The translations under genes and the position numbers were made by a program. From Pseudomonas tremae (GTDB taxonomy: Bacteria; Pseudomonadota; Gammaproteobacteria; Pseudomonadales; Pseudomonadaceae), in the NCBI RefSeq assembly GCF_001401155.1, contig NZ_LJRO01000353.1, positions 1 to 50,774 of the forward strand: DNA of 50,774 nt, in the 5' to 3' direction. Positions 1 to 8,245 of this stretch are shown piece by piece; the first letter of the stretch is position 1, and every line of letters starts with the position of its first letter. The notes under the pieces were generated by a model. That model saw nothing but the letters and a program-made list of their open reading frames with translations. It was not told the origin of the DNA and did no database searches.

Positions 1-4
1 GGGC

Positions 5-20
5 GCGGTCAATTGACCGC
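5..20. repeat. Perfect 16-bp palindrome
   Basis: The sequence gcggtcaattgaccgc is a perfect inverted repeat at the extreme left of the window. It could be the tail of a terminator or an operator of the preceding gene outside the window. No T-tract follows, so its role is unknown. The rest of 21-340 holds no ORF I can support; it is the upstream region of the amidotransferase gene. Confidence 0.4.
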
Positions 21-340
21 TGGCCCGAGCGCTGAATGGATTTTGCGCGAATCCTGTTACAACTCTAACCATAGAGGTCATAAATGCAGGGGTTTATACC
101 TGTTAGGCATTTGAGAGCGAAATAATCGATCTTAATGTTATTAACTATTGCAGCGAATGACCTGAAGGCCTTTGCTAGACACGTCGAACATAATCATCAG
201 TTTTCTACCGTTCGTCCGAGTCGGATATTTCCTGCGATGATCAAGCATTCGTCTGGCACGCTCATCGCTTGATTTGGGCATGCCTACAGGGCAGTCTCCA
301 CCGTATATTCTCGCCTCATCGCCGCTTCAGGGTCCCATTT

Positions 341-1066
341 ATGTCGTTACGCATCTGCATTCTTGAAACCGATAATCTCCGGCCTGAGCTGGTCGAGCAG
401 TATCACGGGTATGGGCGGATGTTCGAGCAACTGTTCGCCCTTCAGCCTATTGCTGCAGAGTTGTCGGTATACAACGTCGTCCAGGGTGTCTATCCGGCTG
501 AGAGCGAGCGCTTTGACGCCTACCTGGTGACTGGCAGCAAAGCCGATTCGTTTGGCACCGACCCCTGGATTCAAGTCTTGAAAGGTTATTTGCTGGGCTT
601 GTATCAGCGTGGCGAAAAACTTCTGGGCATCTGTTTCGGCCACCAGTTGCTGGCTTTGCTGCTGGGCGGCAGAACCGAGCGGGCTGCGCAGGGCTGGGGT
701 GTGGGTATCCATCACTATCAGCTGGCGTCGGCCAGGCCGTGGATGACCCCGGGCATGGACAGGCTTACGCTGCTGATCAGTCATCAGGATCAGGTCACGG
801 CTCTGCCAGAGCAGGCGACGGTCATTGCGTCCAGTGATTTCTGTCCGTTTGCGGCCTATCACATCAATGATCAAGTGCTGTGCTTCCAGGGACACCCTGA
901 ATTCATTCACGACTTTTCACGCAGCTTGCTGGAGCTTCGCCAGGAGGCGCTGGGCGAGCAGCTGTATCGGCAGGGTGTCGCCAGCCTGGATCATGACCAC
1001 CACGGGGCGATTGTGGCTGAATGGATGATGCGCTTTGTGGCCCACAGGCCCGATGATCGGGCCTGA
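341..1066 (+). CDS. Class I glutamine amidotransferase-like protein (GMP-synthase GATase domain)
   Basis: A 241-residue single-domain class I glutamine amidotransferase. It has the nucleophile elbow GICFGHQ (Cys98) and the HPE motif QGHPEF (His185, Glu187), giving a complete Cys-His-Glu triad. Stand-alone proteins of this type hydrolyse glutamine or gamma-glutamyl compounds; the true substrate cannot be read from sequence. An in-frame ATG lies 72 bp upstream, but the conserved family start is the MSLRICIL methionine, and the upstream residues look non-coding. No strong Shine-Dalgarno is visible. The stop codon overlaps a palindrome (1046-1064). The next gene is convergent, so this is probably a monocistronic unit. 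Confidence 0.85.
   Translation: MSLRICILETDNLRPELVEQYHGYGRMFEQLFALQPIAAELSVYNVVQGVYPAESERFDAYLVTGSKADSFGTDPWIQVLKGYLLGLYQRGEKLLGICFGHQLLALLLGGRTERAAQGWGVGIHHYQLASARPWMTPGMDRLTLLISHQDQVTALPEQATVIASSDFCPFAAYHINDQVLCFQGHPEFIHDFSRSLLELRQEALGEQLYRQGVASLDHDHHGAIVAEWMMRFVAHRPDDRA
1046..1064. repeat. 9-bp inverted repeat at the end of the amidotransferase gene
   Basis: Arms aggcccgat and atcgggcct flank a single central base and overlap the stop codon. It lies between two convergent genes and might help end transcription. It lacks a U-rich tail on the plus strand, so a terminator call is weak. Confidence 0.35.
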
Positions 1067-1101
1067 TTCAAGCTTTATCTGCGAGCGATGGATGCTCCAC
1101 G

Positions 1102-2073
1102 CTACAGCCATCCCGACCGTTTGAAACTGGCGAACAGCGCTGCGCAGCCACCGAAGATCACGCTCAGCACGATGAAGTAGCCGTAGTGCCAGGTGAGCTC
1201 GGGCATGTTCTCGAAGTTCATGCCATAGATCCCGGCAATCGCCGTCGGGAAGGCCAGAATCGCAGCCCAGCCAGCGAACTTGCGCTGCACGATGCTTTGT
1301 CGCGAGGACTCCAGCAGCAAGCCGATTTCTATGGTCTGGCTGGCGATGTCGCACAAATTGCCCAGGTCTTCCATCTGCCGCTTGACGTGAATCTCTACAT
1401 CGCGGAAGTAGGGGCGCATGTTCTTGTCGATGAAAGGGAAACTAAGGCGCTGCAGTTCTTCGCCCACTTCAACCATCGGCGCCACGTAGCGACGCATCCG
1501 CAGCAGGTCGCGGCGCAGGGCATGAATGTGCTGGATGTCAGACTCACGCAATGAACCGCCGATCACGCTTTGCTCGAGCATCTCGAGCTCGGCGTGGATG
1601 GCTTCGGTTACCGGTTGATAGTTCTCGGTCACGAAATCCAGCAGGGCGTAGAGCACGAAATCTTCGCCGTGCTCCAGCAGCAGCGGTCGGGCTTCGCAAC
1701 GCTGACGCACCAGCCCATAGGACTTGGAGTGGCCATTGCGCGACGTGATGATGTAGCCCTTGCCGGCAAATATGTGGGTTTCGATGAACAGCAGCTTGCC
1801 GTTATCGCGAACGGGTGCGTAGGTCACGATGAACAGCGCGTCGCCGAAGGTTTCAAGCTTCGGGCGACTGTGAACTTCCATCGCATCTTCAAGGGCCAGT
1901 TCATGCAGGTTGAACTGCTCTTTCAGACTGGTCAGTTCGTCTGCGCTGGGTTGTTCCAGGCCGATCCATACGAAGTGTTCAGGCTTGGCGGCCCAGGCAG
2001 CGCCTTCTTCCAGACTGATATCGCGGACTTTCTTGCCTTTGCTGTATACCGCTGCTGCAACAACTCGACCCAT
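1102..2073 (-). CDS. CorA-family magnesium/divalent cation transporter
   Basis: A 323-residue CorA/ZntB-superfamily channel. It has a long cytoplasmic alpha/beta plus helical N-terminal part and two C-terminal membrane helices. The signature YGMNFENMPEL is present, with GMN at about residues 284-286, at the end of the first membrane helix. The second helix follows and ends in a basic tail, FKRSGWL. Known CorA proteins are pentameric inner-membrane channels for Mg2+ (also Co2+, Ni2+); the GMN loop is the selectivity filter. The gene stands alone, convergent with the amidotransferase. ZntB-like zinc transport is possible, because the GMN loop does not separate these subfamilies. Confidence 0.9.
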   Translation of the reverse strand: MGRVVAAAVYSKGKKVRDISLEEGAAWAAKPEHFVWIGLEQPSADELTSLKEQFNLHELALEDAMEVHSRPKLETFGDALFIVTYAPVRDNGKLLFIETHIFAGKGYIITSRNGHSKSYGLVRQRCEARPLLLEHGEDFVLYALLDFVTENYQPVTEAIHAELEMLEQSVIGGSLRESDIQHIHALRRDLLRMRRYVAPMVEVGEELQRLSFPFIDKNMRPYFRDVEIHVKRQMEDLGNLCDIASQTIEIGLLLESSRQSIVQRKFAGWAAILAFPTAIAGIYGMNFENMPELTWHYGYFIVLSVIFGGCAALFASFKRSGWL

Positions 2074-2197
2074 GGTGCTATCACTTCTTCAATATGTCAG
2101 TGGCGCAAAGGTTCATGCGCGGTGCTGATCAGATTGATCAAATGCGGATGAGTTCGCCGTTAAGCAAAATCCCGCACATGCGGGCCAGCGTCGAGCA

Positions 2198-2887
2198 TCA
2201 AAGCATGTTCTGACGGTCCTGCTCAATGGCTGTCTCAAGCGTGTCGAGCAGCGCTTTTCTGACCTTTAGCTTGGTCTTCCTGTGCGCGCTCATATTGATT
2301 TTCTTCATTTGCGCAGCAACCGCCAGAGCGGCGTCCCGCAGTTCTTCGACGCTGACTACCTTGTCCAGAAAGCCTGCGGCCATCGCGCCTTCCGGATCGA
2401 ACATCTCTGCATTGATCACGGAGCGGTTGAAAGCCGATTTACGCAGTCGATCGCGGGCCAGTTCGATACCGGCGTGGTGCATGGTCATGCCGATCTGCAC
2501 TTCGTTGAGCCCTATGCTGAACGGGCCTGCAACGCCTATCCGGTAGTCGGCGGACAGCAGCAGAAACGCGCCCTTGGCAACGGCATGGCCGGGGCACGCG
2601 ACGATGATCGGGAAGGGGTGCGACAGCATGCGCCGCGCGAGCGTCGAGCCTTGAGTGACCAAGTTGATGGCAGCTTCGGGACTCGATGTCATGACCTTGA
2701 GGTCGTAGCCACCCGAGAGAATACCGGGCTGACCGGTCAGGATAACGATTGCCCGGTCCTTCTCCGCCTGATCCAGGGCCGCATTGAACGCAACAATCAC
2801 GTCTGGAGAAATGGCATTGACCTTGCCATTGTTCAGGGTCAGCGTGGCGACACCGTCGTCCAGAGAGTACGAGACCAGATCACTCAT
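2198..2887 (-). CDS. Enoyl-CoA hydratase/isomerase (crotonase-like) family protein
   Basis: A 229-residue crotonase-fold protein, shorter than the usual 255-290. Two oxyanion-hole regions are recognisable: GILSGGYDLKVM at about residues 55-66, and the GHAVAKGAFLLLSADYRIG segment around residue 100. These folds bind acyl-CoA thioesters and perform hydration, isomerisation or related chemistry. The usual pair of catalytic glutamates is not clear here, so a non-hydratase activity is possible. The gene is in the same orientation as corA but 124 bp away. I would not assign a specific beta-oxidation step. Confidence 0.85.
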   Translation of the reverse strand: MSDLVSYSLDDGVATLTLNNGKVNAISPDVIVAFNAALDQAEKDRAIVILTGQPGILSGGYDLKVMTSSPEAAINLVTQGSTLARRMLSHPFPIIVACPGHAVAKGAFLLLSADYRIGVAGPFSIGLNEVQIGMTMHHAGIELARDRLRKSAFNRSVINAEMFDPEGAMAAGFLDKVVSVEELRDAALAVAAQMKKINMSAHRKTKLKVRKALLDTLETAIEQDRQNML

Positions 2888-2987
2888 GGTGTGATTCCTT
2901 TATTGAAGTGAGCAGACGTTACTCATCCACAAAGACGAGGTAAAGTGCTGACTGCCGGGTCACGAAACAACGCGTGCGCTTATGTGC

Positions 2988-3281
2988 TCACGGCTGGATA
3001 TCATTCAGGCCGCAATACTCGTCCCATTCCATGCCCAGTGCTTCTGCCACCTGGGCATGGGCCTCCAGACGCATGCTTTTCAGCTGTTCAGGTGATTCGG
3101 CAATCAATTCCAGTGCCAGCTCCCACGGCTCGATGCCCTGCGTCTCGGCCTCGTCCTCGAATGCCCATTGCAATTGCTGCTTTTGCTCCTTGGGGCTCAG
3201 CACGCTTATTTCATCTTTCAGGGTCGGATGGGCCGCGAGGTATTTCGCCAGCGCAGCCTCGTTCCACTCAAGTGTATTCAT
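2988..3281 (-). CDS. DUF6388 family small protein
   Basis: A 97-residue acidic protein, largely alpha-helical by composition (many Glu, Ala, Leu; SPKEQKQQLQWAFEDEAE). It has no signal peptide, membrane segment or cysteine. It resembles a short conserved Pseudomonas family annotated as DUF6388, whose function is unknown. It is separated by about 100 bp from the crotonase-like gene and may be transcribed with it. Confidence 0.7.
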   Translation of the reverse strand: MNTLEWNEAALAKYLAAHPTLKDEISVLSPKEQKQQLQWAFEDEAETQGIEPWELALELIAESPEQLKSMRLEAHAQVAEALGMEWDEYCGLNDIQP

Positions 3282-3440
3282 GCCTGTTCCTCATACTGTT
3301 TGATGGCCGGGGCCGTGGTGATGGGCGACCCGACAAGACGGCGTGATTGTGCGCGAGCCGCTCATTGATGTCAGCAGCTGAACGCGACAATCGCCAGAGG
3401 GTCCGAGCATTTGTGACCAATCAATCAAGAGGACATCGAT

Positions 3441-3770
3441 ATGATCAAAGTCAGCGTGCTGTATGCGTATGAAGAGGGCGCCCGTTTCAACCATGATTAC
3501 TATCGCGACAATCACTTGCCACTGGTGCAGGAACTGATGGGTGACTACTGCAAGGGCTACAGTGTCGACAGAGGTATCGGTGGTGCTACGCCAGGTTCGG
3601 ACCCAGCGTACATCGCCATGTGCCATATCTATTGCGATTCCATCGAAGACTTCGAAGCCGGGATGGGGCCGCACTCAAAGCGGATTAATGGCGACATTAT
3701 CAACTACACCGACCTGATCCCCGAGATACAGATAAGTGAAGTGCGTGCAGAGGTCAAAAACGCTCAGTAA
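3441..3770 (+). CDS. EthD family protein
   Basis: A 109-residue protein of the EthD/dimeric alpha-beta barrel superfamily. It starts IKVSVLYAYEEGARF, followed by an HDYYRDNHLPLVQELMG segment typical of EthD (Y..H.P...). A clear Shine-Dalgarno, aagagga, lies 8-10 bases before the ATG. Family members dimerise through beta-sheets and include a protein needed for ether degradation as well as many of unknown role. No degradation operon is nearby. It is convergent with and ends next to the DUF4124 gene, with one base between the stop codons. Confidence 0.85.
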   Translation: MIKVSVLYAYEEGARFNHDYYRDNHLPLVQELMGDYCKGYSVDRGIGGATPGSDPAYIAMCHIYCDSIEDFEAGMGPHSKRINGDIINYTDLIPEIQISEVRAEVKNAQ

Positions 3771-3771
3771 G

Positions 3772-4191
3772 TTACCGGGCGCCATCCTGGCGAGCCGTTT
3801 GTTTTTTTGAGGACATGCCGCCCGAAGGATCGAAGCACTGACTGTTGTAGAGCGGGCTCTGACATTGCGAAGGCACGTTCGGTGCTGGAGGGCGGTTTCG
3901 CTGATAGGCCTTGTAGCGCTCCGTTTCGTACACTGTCACACGAGTGCGACCGCCGACCTTCAGGTATTCAGTGGCCTTGAGGTTGGTCTTGTGCACGTAA
4001 TCCAGCGGCTCGCCCTCGCGCCGTATGTTCGGTGGCCCCTGACGCTGCAGCGCGCTTTGTGCAGTTTCATCGCAGGGGATCGACGCATAGCTCACCTTGC
4101 CCTGCGGCGACGTGCATTTGAATATCTCGCTGTGCGCAGTGTTCGCACCCAGCAAGGCTGCCAAGGCAAGTGTGATTGAAAGCCTTTTCAT
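3772..4191 (-). CDS. DUF4124 domain-containing exported protein
   Basis: A 139-residue protein with a cleavable signal peptide (MKRLSITLALAALLGANTAHS). It is followed by the DUF4124 signature IFKCTSPQGKVSYASIPC, in which two cysteines may form a disulfide in the periplasm. The C-terminal half is low in hydrophobics and rich in Pro, Gln and Ser (PPAPNVPSQCQSP) with two more cysteines, probably flexible. The function of the family is unknown. The gene is monocistronic and convergent with the EthD gene. Confidence 0.8.
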   Translation of the reverse strand: MKRLSITLALAALLGANTAHSEIFKCTSPQGKVSYASIPCDETAQSALQRQGPPNIRREGEPLDYVHKTNLKATEYLKVGGRTRVTVYETERYKAYQRNRPPAPNVPSQCQSPLYNSQCFDPSGGMSSKKQTARQDGAR

Positions 4192-4341
4192 GGTTTCTCC
4201 CTATATGGCGCAAGGCTACCAGTTGCTTCCAGGTGTCGCCAGACCCTCTTGCTGCAAGGGGCCGTTCGTCAGTCGCGTCGCACGGTTATACCGATTTGCT
4301 TTCTGAACATCAGGTTCTGAATTTCAACAGTGGAGGCGCAT

Positions 4342-4509
4342 ATGACCGGCACACCGCCAGGCAACAACGAAGACAAGAATCATCCGGGCTTTGATGAAGA
4401 GTCACCGAAGACCAAAGACCCGCAAATCGACCCGACCGAGCCTGCAAAGACTCCGGCCAGTGATAAGGGCAGCAAGGATGACTACCCTCCATACACGCCC
4501 GACAAGTAA
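4342..4509 (+). CDS. Small hydrophilic disordered protein (55 aa)
   Basis: A 55-codon ORF with a good ribosome-binding site (tggagg, 6 bases before the ATG) and a terminator hairpin just after its stop codon. The protein starts MTGTPPGNNEDKNHPGF and ends DDYPPYTPDK. It is very rich in Pro, Asp, Lys, Glu and Thr, has no cysteine and almost no hydrophobic residue apart from a few Tyr, Phe and Ile, so it is probably unstructured. The dedicated RBS and terminator argue that it is a real gene. I do not know its function. Confidence 0.7.
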   Translation: MTGTPPGNNEDKNHPGFDEESPKTKDPQIDPTEPAKTPASDKGSKDDYPPYTPDK

Positions 4510-4516
4510 TTGACCG

Positions 4517-4552
4517 ATTGCCCTTGGTGAGCACCGAGGGCAATTCGTTTTC
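4517..4552. terminator. Rho-independent terminator, probably bidirectional
   Basis: The arms attgcccttggtg and caccgagggcaat form a stem of about 12-13 bp with one G-T pair and a tiny loop, followed on the plus strand by ttcgtttt. It sits between the small plus-strand gene ending at 4509 and the minus-strand cytochrome gene ending at 4562, so it can serve both. Confidence 0.75.
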
Positions 4553-4561
4553 CGGCTTTTG

Positions 4562-4930
4562 CTACTTGTTTGCATCCAGGTATTCGAGCAGATCTTCCAT
4601 TTTTTCATCGCTGCCCATCCACCATAGTTTCATCCGCGTACCAGGCACGACCTCGCTGGGGTCCTTGATGTAGGTGCGCAATTCTTCTCGATTCCAGACC
4701 ACCCCGGAATTTTTCATTGCGTCGGTATAGACATAGCCTTCCTGCTGCCCCGCCTGCCGACCAATGATGCCGTTCAGTGGCGGGCCAAAAGCGCTGCGTG
4801 CTGAAGGGCCTATCTTGTGGCAGCCGGAGCACAGCCGCGTAAAGACCGCTTTGCCGGCTTCCGCATCGCCTGCACCTTGTGCAGGCGAGTGCAGCATCAA
4901 GGCCAACACCAATAACGCCGTCTTTTTCAT
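4562..4930 (-). CDS. Periplasmic monohaem cytochrome c
   Basis: A 122-residue class I cytochrome c. It has an N-terminal signal peptide (MKKTALLVLALMLHSPAQGA), the haem-attachment motif CSGCH at about residues 34-38, a KIGPSARSAFGPPLNGIIGR segment typical of the c2/c550 fold, and the axial methionine in VPGTRMKLW. It therefore acts as a soluble periplasmic electron carrier. It lies 66 bp downstream of the STN-domain gene on the same strand, so the two may be co-transcribed. No partner dehydrogenase or oxidase is adjacent, so its donor and acceptor are unknown. Confidence 0.9.
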   Translation of the reverse strand: MKKTALLVLALMLHSPAQGAGDAEAGKAVFTRLCSGCHKIGPSARSAFGPPLNGIIGRQAGQQEGYVYTDAMKNSGVVWNREELRTYIKDPSEVVPGTRMKLWWMGSDEKMEDLLEYLDANK

Positions 4931-4996
4931 CTATACCCCCTCGCGCATCCGGCCATTCGGTCAAAAGCGGCGAATCTTAACGCAGTTTTCTTCCGC

Positions 4997-5527
4997 TCAC
5001 TTGCTGGCAGGCACCTGACTCGCCAGTTCATCGAAGTCACGCTTGTAACTCGCCATCTCGGCTGCACTGACGAAACTCTGTTCGAGCACCAGCTTTTTCG
5101 CTCCGGCCTCGAGACTGTCGAGTTGATGGAGAAAACGCTTCTTTTTTCTGGCTTCCATTCGTACGCCCGCTGCGTCGATTGACTGGCGAAGCTCTTGCGC
5201 ACGGGTGTGGACAAATTCCTGCCCGCGTCGATCAACCGTCAGGCTATTGTTCTCGAGGTAGCCCTCCAGCCCGGTCTTTTTCAACACCAGCCAAAGAGCC
5301 TGATCCGGAGTGAATGTGCCTTTGAATTTTTTCACTTTTTTGCTGCTGTCCGCGCCGAGATTGACGTTGATCGGGCATCCGGAGCGATGAGCCAGTTGCT
5401 GCAGCGCCTCGTCCAGGCGTTGCGATGGCATGTCGTAGGCGACAGGGGCCATTTGACACGCGGCATAGGCCGGAGCACCTGCCATGCACGCAACGGTGAG
5501 GGCCAGCATTTTCAGGGTTTTTTTCAT
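4997..5527 (-). CDS. Exported protein with an STN (secretin/TonB N-terminus short) domain
   Basis: A 176-residue protein with a signal peptide ending APAYA-ACQM. An STN domain follows at about residues 30-100: YDMPSQRLDEALQQLAHRSG, INVNLGAD, FTPDQALWLVLKKTGL, then a GYLENNSLTV strand. STN domains normally sit at the N-terminus of secretins or of TonB receptors that signal to FecR-type regulators. Here no barrel or secretin domain follows; the last 70 residues are charged and helical (LRQSIDAAGVRMEARKKKRF). It may be a periplasmic adaptor or an orphan signalling domain. It lies upstream of the cytochrome c gene on the same strand. Confidence 0.75.
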   Translation of the reverse strand: MKKTLKMLALTVACMAGAPAYAACQMAPVAYDMPSQRLDEALQQLAHRSGCPINVNLGADSSKKVKKFKGTFTPDQALWLVLKKTGLEGYLENNSLTVDRRGQEFVHTRAQELRQSIDAAGVRMEARKKKRFLHQLDSLEAGAKKLVLEQSFVSAAEMASYKRDFDELASQVPASK

Positions 5528-5675
5528 GTTTGCAGGGTTTTCATCTGAATGGACAGGGCTTGGAAATCGTTTTCTGCTGGATGTTCCCTATCTGCCCGAC
5601 ATGCGAGAGCCGTCGTATGCGGTGTATACCAAAACCTGTGAGGCGCATGGCAAAGAGGTCGTGCTCAAATTGCGG

Positions 5676-5712
5676 ACAAAGAAAAGCCCGCGATGGGGGG
5701 TAGCGGGCTTAA
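5676..5712 (-). terminator. Rho-independent terminator for the cupin gene
   Basis: On the minus strand the stem aagcccgc/gcgggctt is followed by ttttctttg. It lies downstream of the minus-strand cupin gene that ends at 5798, with no other minus-strand gene between them. Confidence 0.65.
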
Positions 5713-5797
5713 GGTCTTGCTGGGAATTGAGTTAACAATAAACCCGCGAACGTGAAAAAAGCGTGAACTGCCTGATACAAATTTAAAACAATTGAAA

Positions 5798-6301
5798 TCA
5801 GGGTTCGCCGTCCCAGTAATCAAGGTTTTCAGAGGTCCGCTGGTTGGCGCTGAACACACGGGTTCCGTTGGCTGAAACCATCGCCTGATACTTGCCTGAG
5901 TCCGGGTATTCACACACCTCCGGCGTCTCCCGCGTGCTGATCGACAGGTATTTCAGCGGTGCCTGCGAAGTATTGATGATCTGGTGAGGGTATTCAGCGC
6001 CTGGCGGGATGAACACGATGTCGCCCGTCTTGATTGGCAGCAGCTCGCCTGCGACACGCAAACTGCCTTCGCCCTCGATGATTACGAACATTTCTTCCTG
6101 CGCATGATGAAAGTGATAAGGACACGAGCGTTTGCCTGGCGCGACAACGTCAATCGAGGCCCCAAGCTTTTGCGCCGCGGTTCCCGTGCCGAGGCGGGCA
6201 GCTGCGCTTTCATACAGCGGCTCGCGAATTTCCTGTGCGAGTGGCGCCTCATTGAAGTTGCGGATCAGACGAGACGCCAAGTCACGTGCGCGTTCATTCA
6301 T
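5798..6301 (-). CDS. Cupin domain-containing protein
   Basis: A 167-residue single cupin. Motif 1 is HFHHAQEEMFVIIEGEG (metal ligands His, His, Glu) and motif 2 is PPGAEYPHQIINTS with the third histidine, so a metal site appears complete. The N-terminal 40 residues (MNERARDLASRLIRNFNEAP) are helical and carry no known motif. Such small cupins include isomerases, dioxygenases and sugar- or ligand-binding proteins; substrate cannot be inferred. It is a single-gene unit with its own downstream terminator. Confidence 0.8.
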   Translation of the reverse strand: MNERARDLASRLIRNFNEAPLAQEIREPLYESAAARLGTGTAAQKLGASIDVVAPGKRSCPYHFHHAQEEMFVIIEGEGSLRVAGELLPIKTGDIVFIPPGAEYPHQIINTSQAPLKYLSISTRETPEVCEYPDSGKYQAMVSANGTRVFSANQRTSENLDYWDGEP

Positions 6302-6479
6302 GTCGTCGAGGCTCTGAGAGTTCAGGAGAGAGTACTTTAGACCAGAGAGGGGGATGCGTTACAAGCCAGTGCCTTGATCAGGCAAAACAGCCTGCTGTAG
6401 TTGCGCAGTTCGGAAACCTATTGGCATAAAACTCGTCTACACTTCACATCACGATTTGGCCCTTTTCAGAGGACGCACC

Positions 6480-6737
6480 ATGTTTTCAAAAACCGATATT
6501 CAGCGAGTTCTTGAAACAGCTTTTCTGCCTTCCCGGTGCGAGTGCGTCGTAGCGTCGAATGAAACCTTCTCAGTGAAGCTTCTGCACCCTCAATCAGGCG
6601 ATATCCAGTTATACGTGATGGGGCTGTCTTTTTCCGAGGTAGAAAGCAGCAGATCCATCGCGCGGCTGGTGCTGTCCCTGAGAGAGCAGAGAGACCTTAT
6701 GGGGCAGATGGAATTGTCCATGCGCCGACTGGCGTAG
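6480..6737 (+). CDS. DUF1652 domain-containing protein
   Basis: An 85-residue protein matching DUF1652, a Pseudomonas-specific family. Features are an FSKTDIQRVLETAFLPSRCECVV start, a central strand region FSVKLLHPQSGDIQLYVMGL, then a helical end. A Shine-Dalgarno-like cagagga lies just before the ATG at 6480. An in-frame ATG 24 bp upstream is less likely because family members begin at MFSK. It has no signal peptide or membrane segment. Function unknown. Confidence 0.75.
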   Translation: MFSKTDIQRVLETAFLPSRCECVVASNETFSVKLLHPQSGDIQLYVMGLSFSEVESSRSIARLVLSLREQRDLMGQMELSMRRLA

Positions 6738-7262
6738 GACGAGAGCGGACATTCCAGCACCGAGCTTGAGGTATGCCTTTAAACAGGCGAGTGTGCTGAG
6801 ACAGTTGTAGTAGTCAGATGACACCGTGTACTGCGACATCCACATGCCTGTGGCCGAAGGAAGAGAACTACTCCAGCGGGTTACCACGTTGCGAGGCTCT
6901 AAAGCCTACCCGAGCCTTGATAGGGTTCTCGAGCACATGCAGGACGAGTTCAGTGCCTCAATCGACATCGTTGATAACTCACTGACTTGGCGACCTGGTG
7001 CCAGTAAAACTCGCCACGCTCATAGAGTTTCTTTATCCCGCATACCCTGCTAAATGTCATTACCGGCATCGTACGATCTTGGTACTCTCGGCACCGCCAT
7101 GTTGATTCTGCGCCAGAAGGCTTCAGAGAAACTGTAAACCGAGAAAGCAATCAGCCCTGATATCATTATCACCATCAACTAACCAGTTGGAAGATTTTGG
7201 AGCGGGTCTGAAGCCTTTTTTGGGTCTTCAGCCCTGAGTTTTGCTCACTGCAAGGAATACAA
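6738..7262. other. 525-bp stretch without a convincing gene
   Basis: The region between the DUF1652 and DUF3429 genes contains only short open frames. The best is plus-strand 6826-7053, beginning around MYCDIHMPVAEGRELLQ. It has no good ribosome-binding site, no recognisable family and an abrupt basic end, so it may be the remains of a broken gene or non-coding. A short inverted repeat (ctgaag/cttcag around a T-run) lies near 7210-7230, just before the DUF3429 gene. Confidence 0.45.
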
Positions 7263-7727
7263 ATGAACGCGTTACCTTCAACCTCTCTGCCAAAGCACGT
7301 CAGACTGCTGGGTTATGGCGGTCTGTTGCCGTTTATTTTTCTAGCGCTGCTGGTCCCGTTCTCTCTCGACTATCGGCCGTTGATTACGATTGCGCTAGTT
7401 AACTATGGTGCAGTTATCCTGAGCTTCGTCGGAGCCTTGCACTGGGGTTTCGCCATGACCGCGCAAGACATGAGTGCCGAGCAGAGAAGCGCCCGGTTCG
7501 TCTGGAGTATCATTCCTGCGCTTATTGCCTGGATTGCCACGTTATTGCCAATGCCATTGGGTTGCTTGCTGTTGGTCATCGGCTTAGTTGCCCACCTCCG
7601 GCAGGACAGACAGCTGTTGCGGATTATTAGCTTGCCCGCCTGGTACCTGCCGATGCGGTTGCGGCTTACCCTAGTGGCTAGCGCCTGCTTATTGCTTGCC
7701 GCGATAGTTGAGGCGCTTCACTCGTGA
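7263..7727 (+). CDS. DUF3429 domain-containing inner-membrane protein
   Basis: A 154-residue polytopic membrane protein with about four to five hydrophobic segments. It carries the DUF3429 pattern GYGGLLPFIFLALL followed by an NYGAVILSFVGALHWGFAM motif. The ATG at 7263 is preceded by gcaaggaatac, giving an acceptable aagga site. The conserved Gly-Ala-His-Trp-Gly stretch at the second helix is the family hallmark. Function unknown; family members are common in proteobacteria and often stand alone, as here. Confidence 0.8.
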   Translation: MNALPSTSLPKHVRLLGYGGLLPFIFLALLVPFSLDYRPLITIALVNYGAVILSFVGALHWGFAMTAQDMSAEQRSARFVWSIIPALIAWIATLLPMPLGCLLLVIGLVAHLRQDRQLLRIISLPAWYLPMRLRLTLVASACLLLAAIVEALHS

Positions 7728-7961
7728 AGCCTCCTGTGCCTGGCAGTGGGGCCAGGGCAAGCTTCAGGTGCTTGGCGAATTACTGTCAGCGTCGGGGAAT
7801 GTGCATCGGCTGAGGTGCTTGAAATGGAGCGTCAAAGGCGGCGAGTTTCTCGGGATCTCACTGCAGTCTCGCGATGCAAAAGCGACTGCTGAAACATAGA
7901 GGGTCGCCCCCAATCCTGAGCACTTCAGCAGTTTGATTGAATCTTTCAGACCCCAGAAACC

Positions 7962-8002
7962 ACAAAACCCCTGAAATTCTTCAATGAATTCAGGGGTTTT
8001 GT
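7962..8002 (-). terminator. Rho-independent terminator of tRNA-Ser
   Basis: A perfect 14-bp stem (acaaaacccctgaa / ttcaggggttttgt) with a 13-base loop lies immediately downstream of the tRNA gene on the minus strand. It contains a T-tract within its 3' arm (ggggttttgtgg). Confidence 0.75.
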
Positions 8003-8014
8003 GTGTTTCAAATA

Positions 8015-8104
8015 TGGCGGTGAAGGAGGGATTCGAACCCTCGATACAATTTCTTGTATACACACTTTCCAGGCGTGCTCCTTAAGCCACTCGGACACCT
8101 CACC
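8015..8104 (-). tRNA. tRNA-Ser (anticodon GGA)
   Basis: On the minus strand a 90-nt class II tRNA can be folded. The acceptor arm is GGTGAGG paired with CTTCACC, with discriminator G and an encoded CCA. The D-arm contains GTCCGAGTGG, the anticodon arm has CTGGAAA with anticodon GGA, and the long variable arm is TATACAAG...TTGTATCG. The T-arm is GAGGGTTCGAATCCCTC. The long variable arm and GGA anticodon identify it as serine tRNA reading UCC/UCU. The only other feature between the DUF3429 gene and this tRNA is the terminator just downstream. Confidence 0.95.
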
Positions 8105-8245
8105 GTATCCCGACGACAACGTTGTGTCTGCCGAGGCGCGCTAATGTAGTCGAAAGCTTTTCTTAACGCAAAACTTTTTTTCAGATTTTTCATGTGGTTA
8201 AGCAAATAAATGCTTATTCGCCAGTAAATGGCTCAGGCAGGCGAT

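Noticed and set aside
8015..8104. tRNA-Ser considered as an attachment site of an integrated element
   Set aside because: No integrase, no second copy of the tRNA 3' end and no mobile genes were seen near it.
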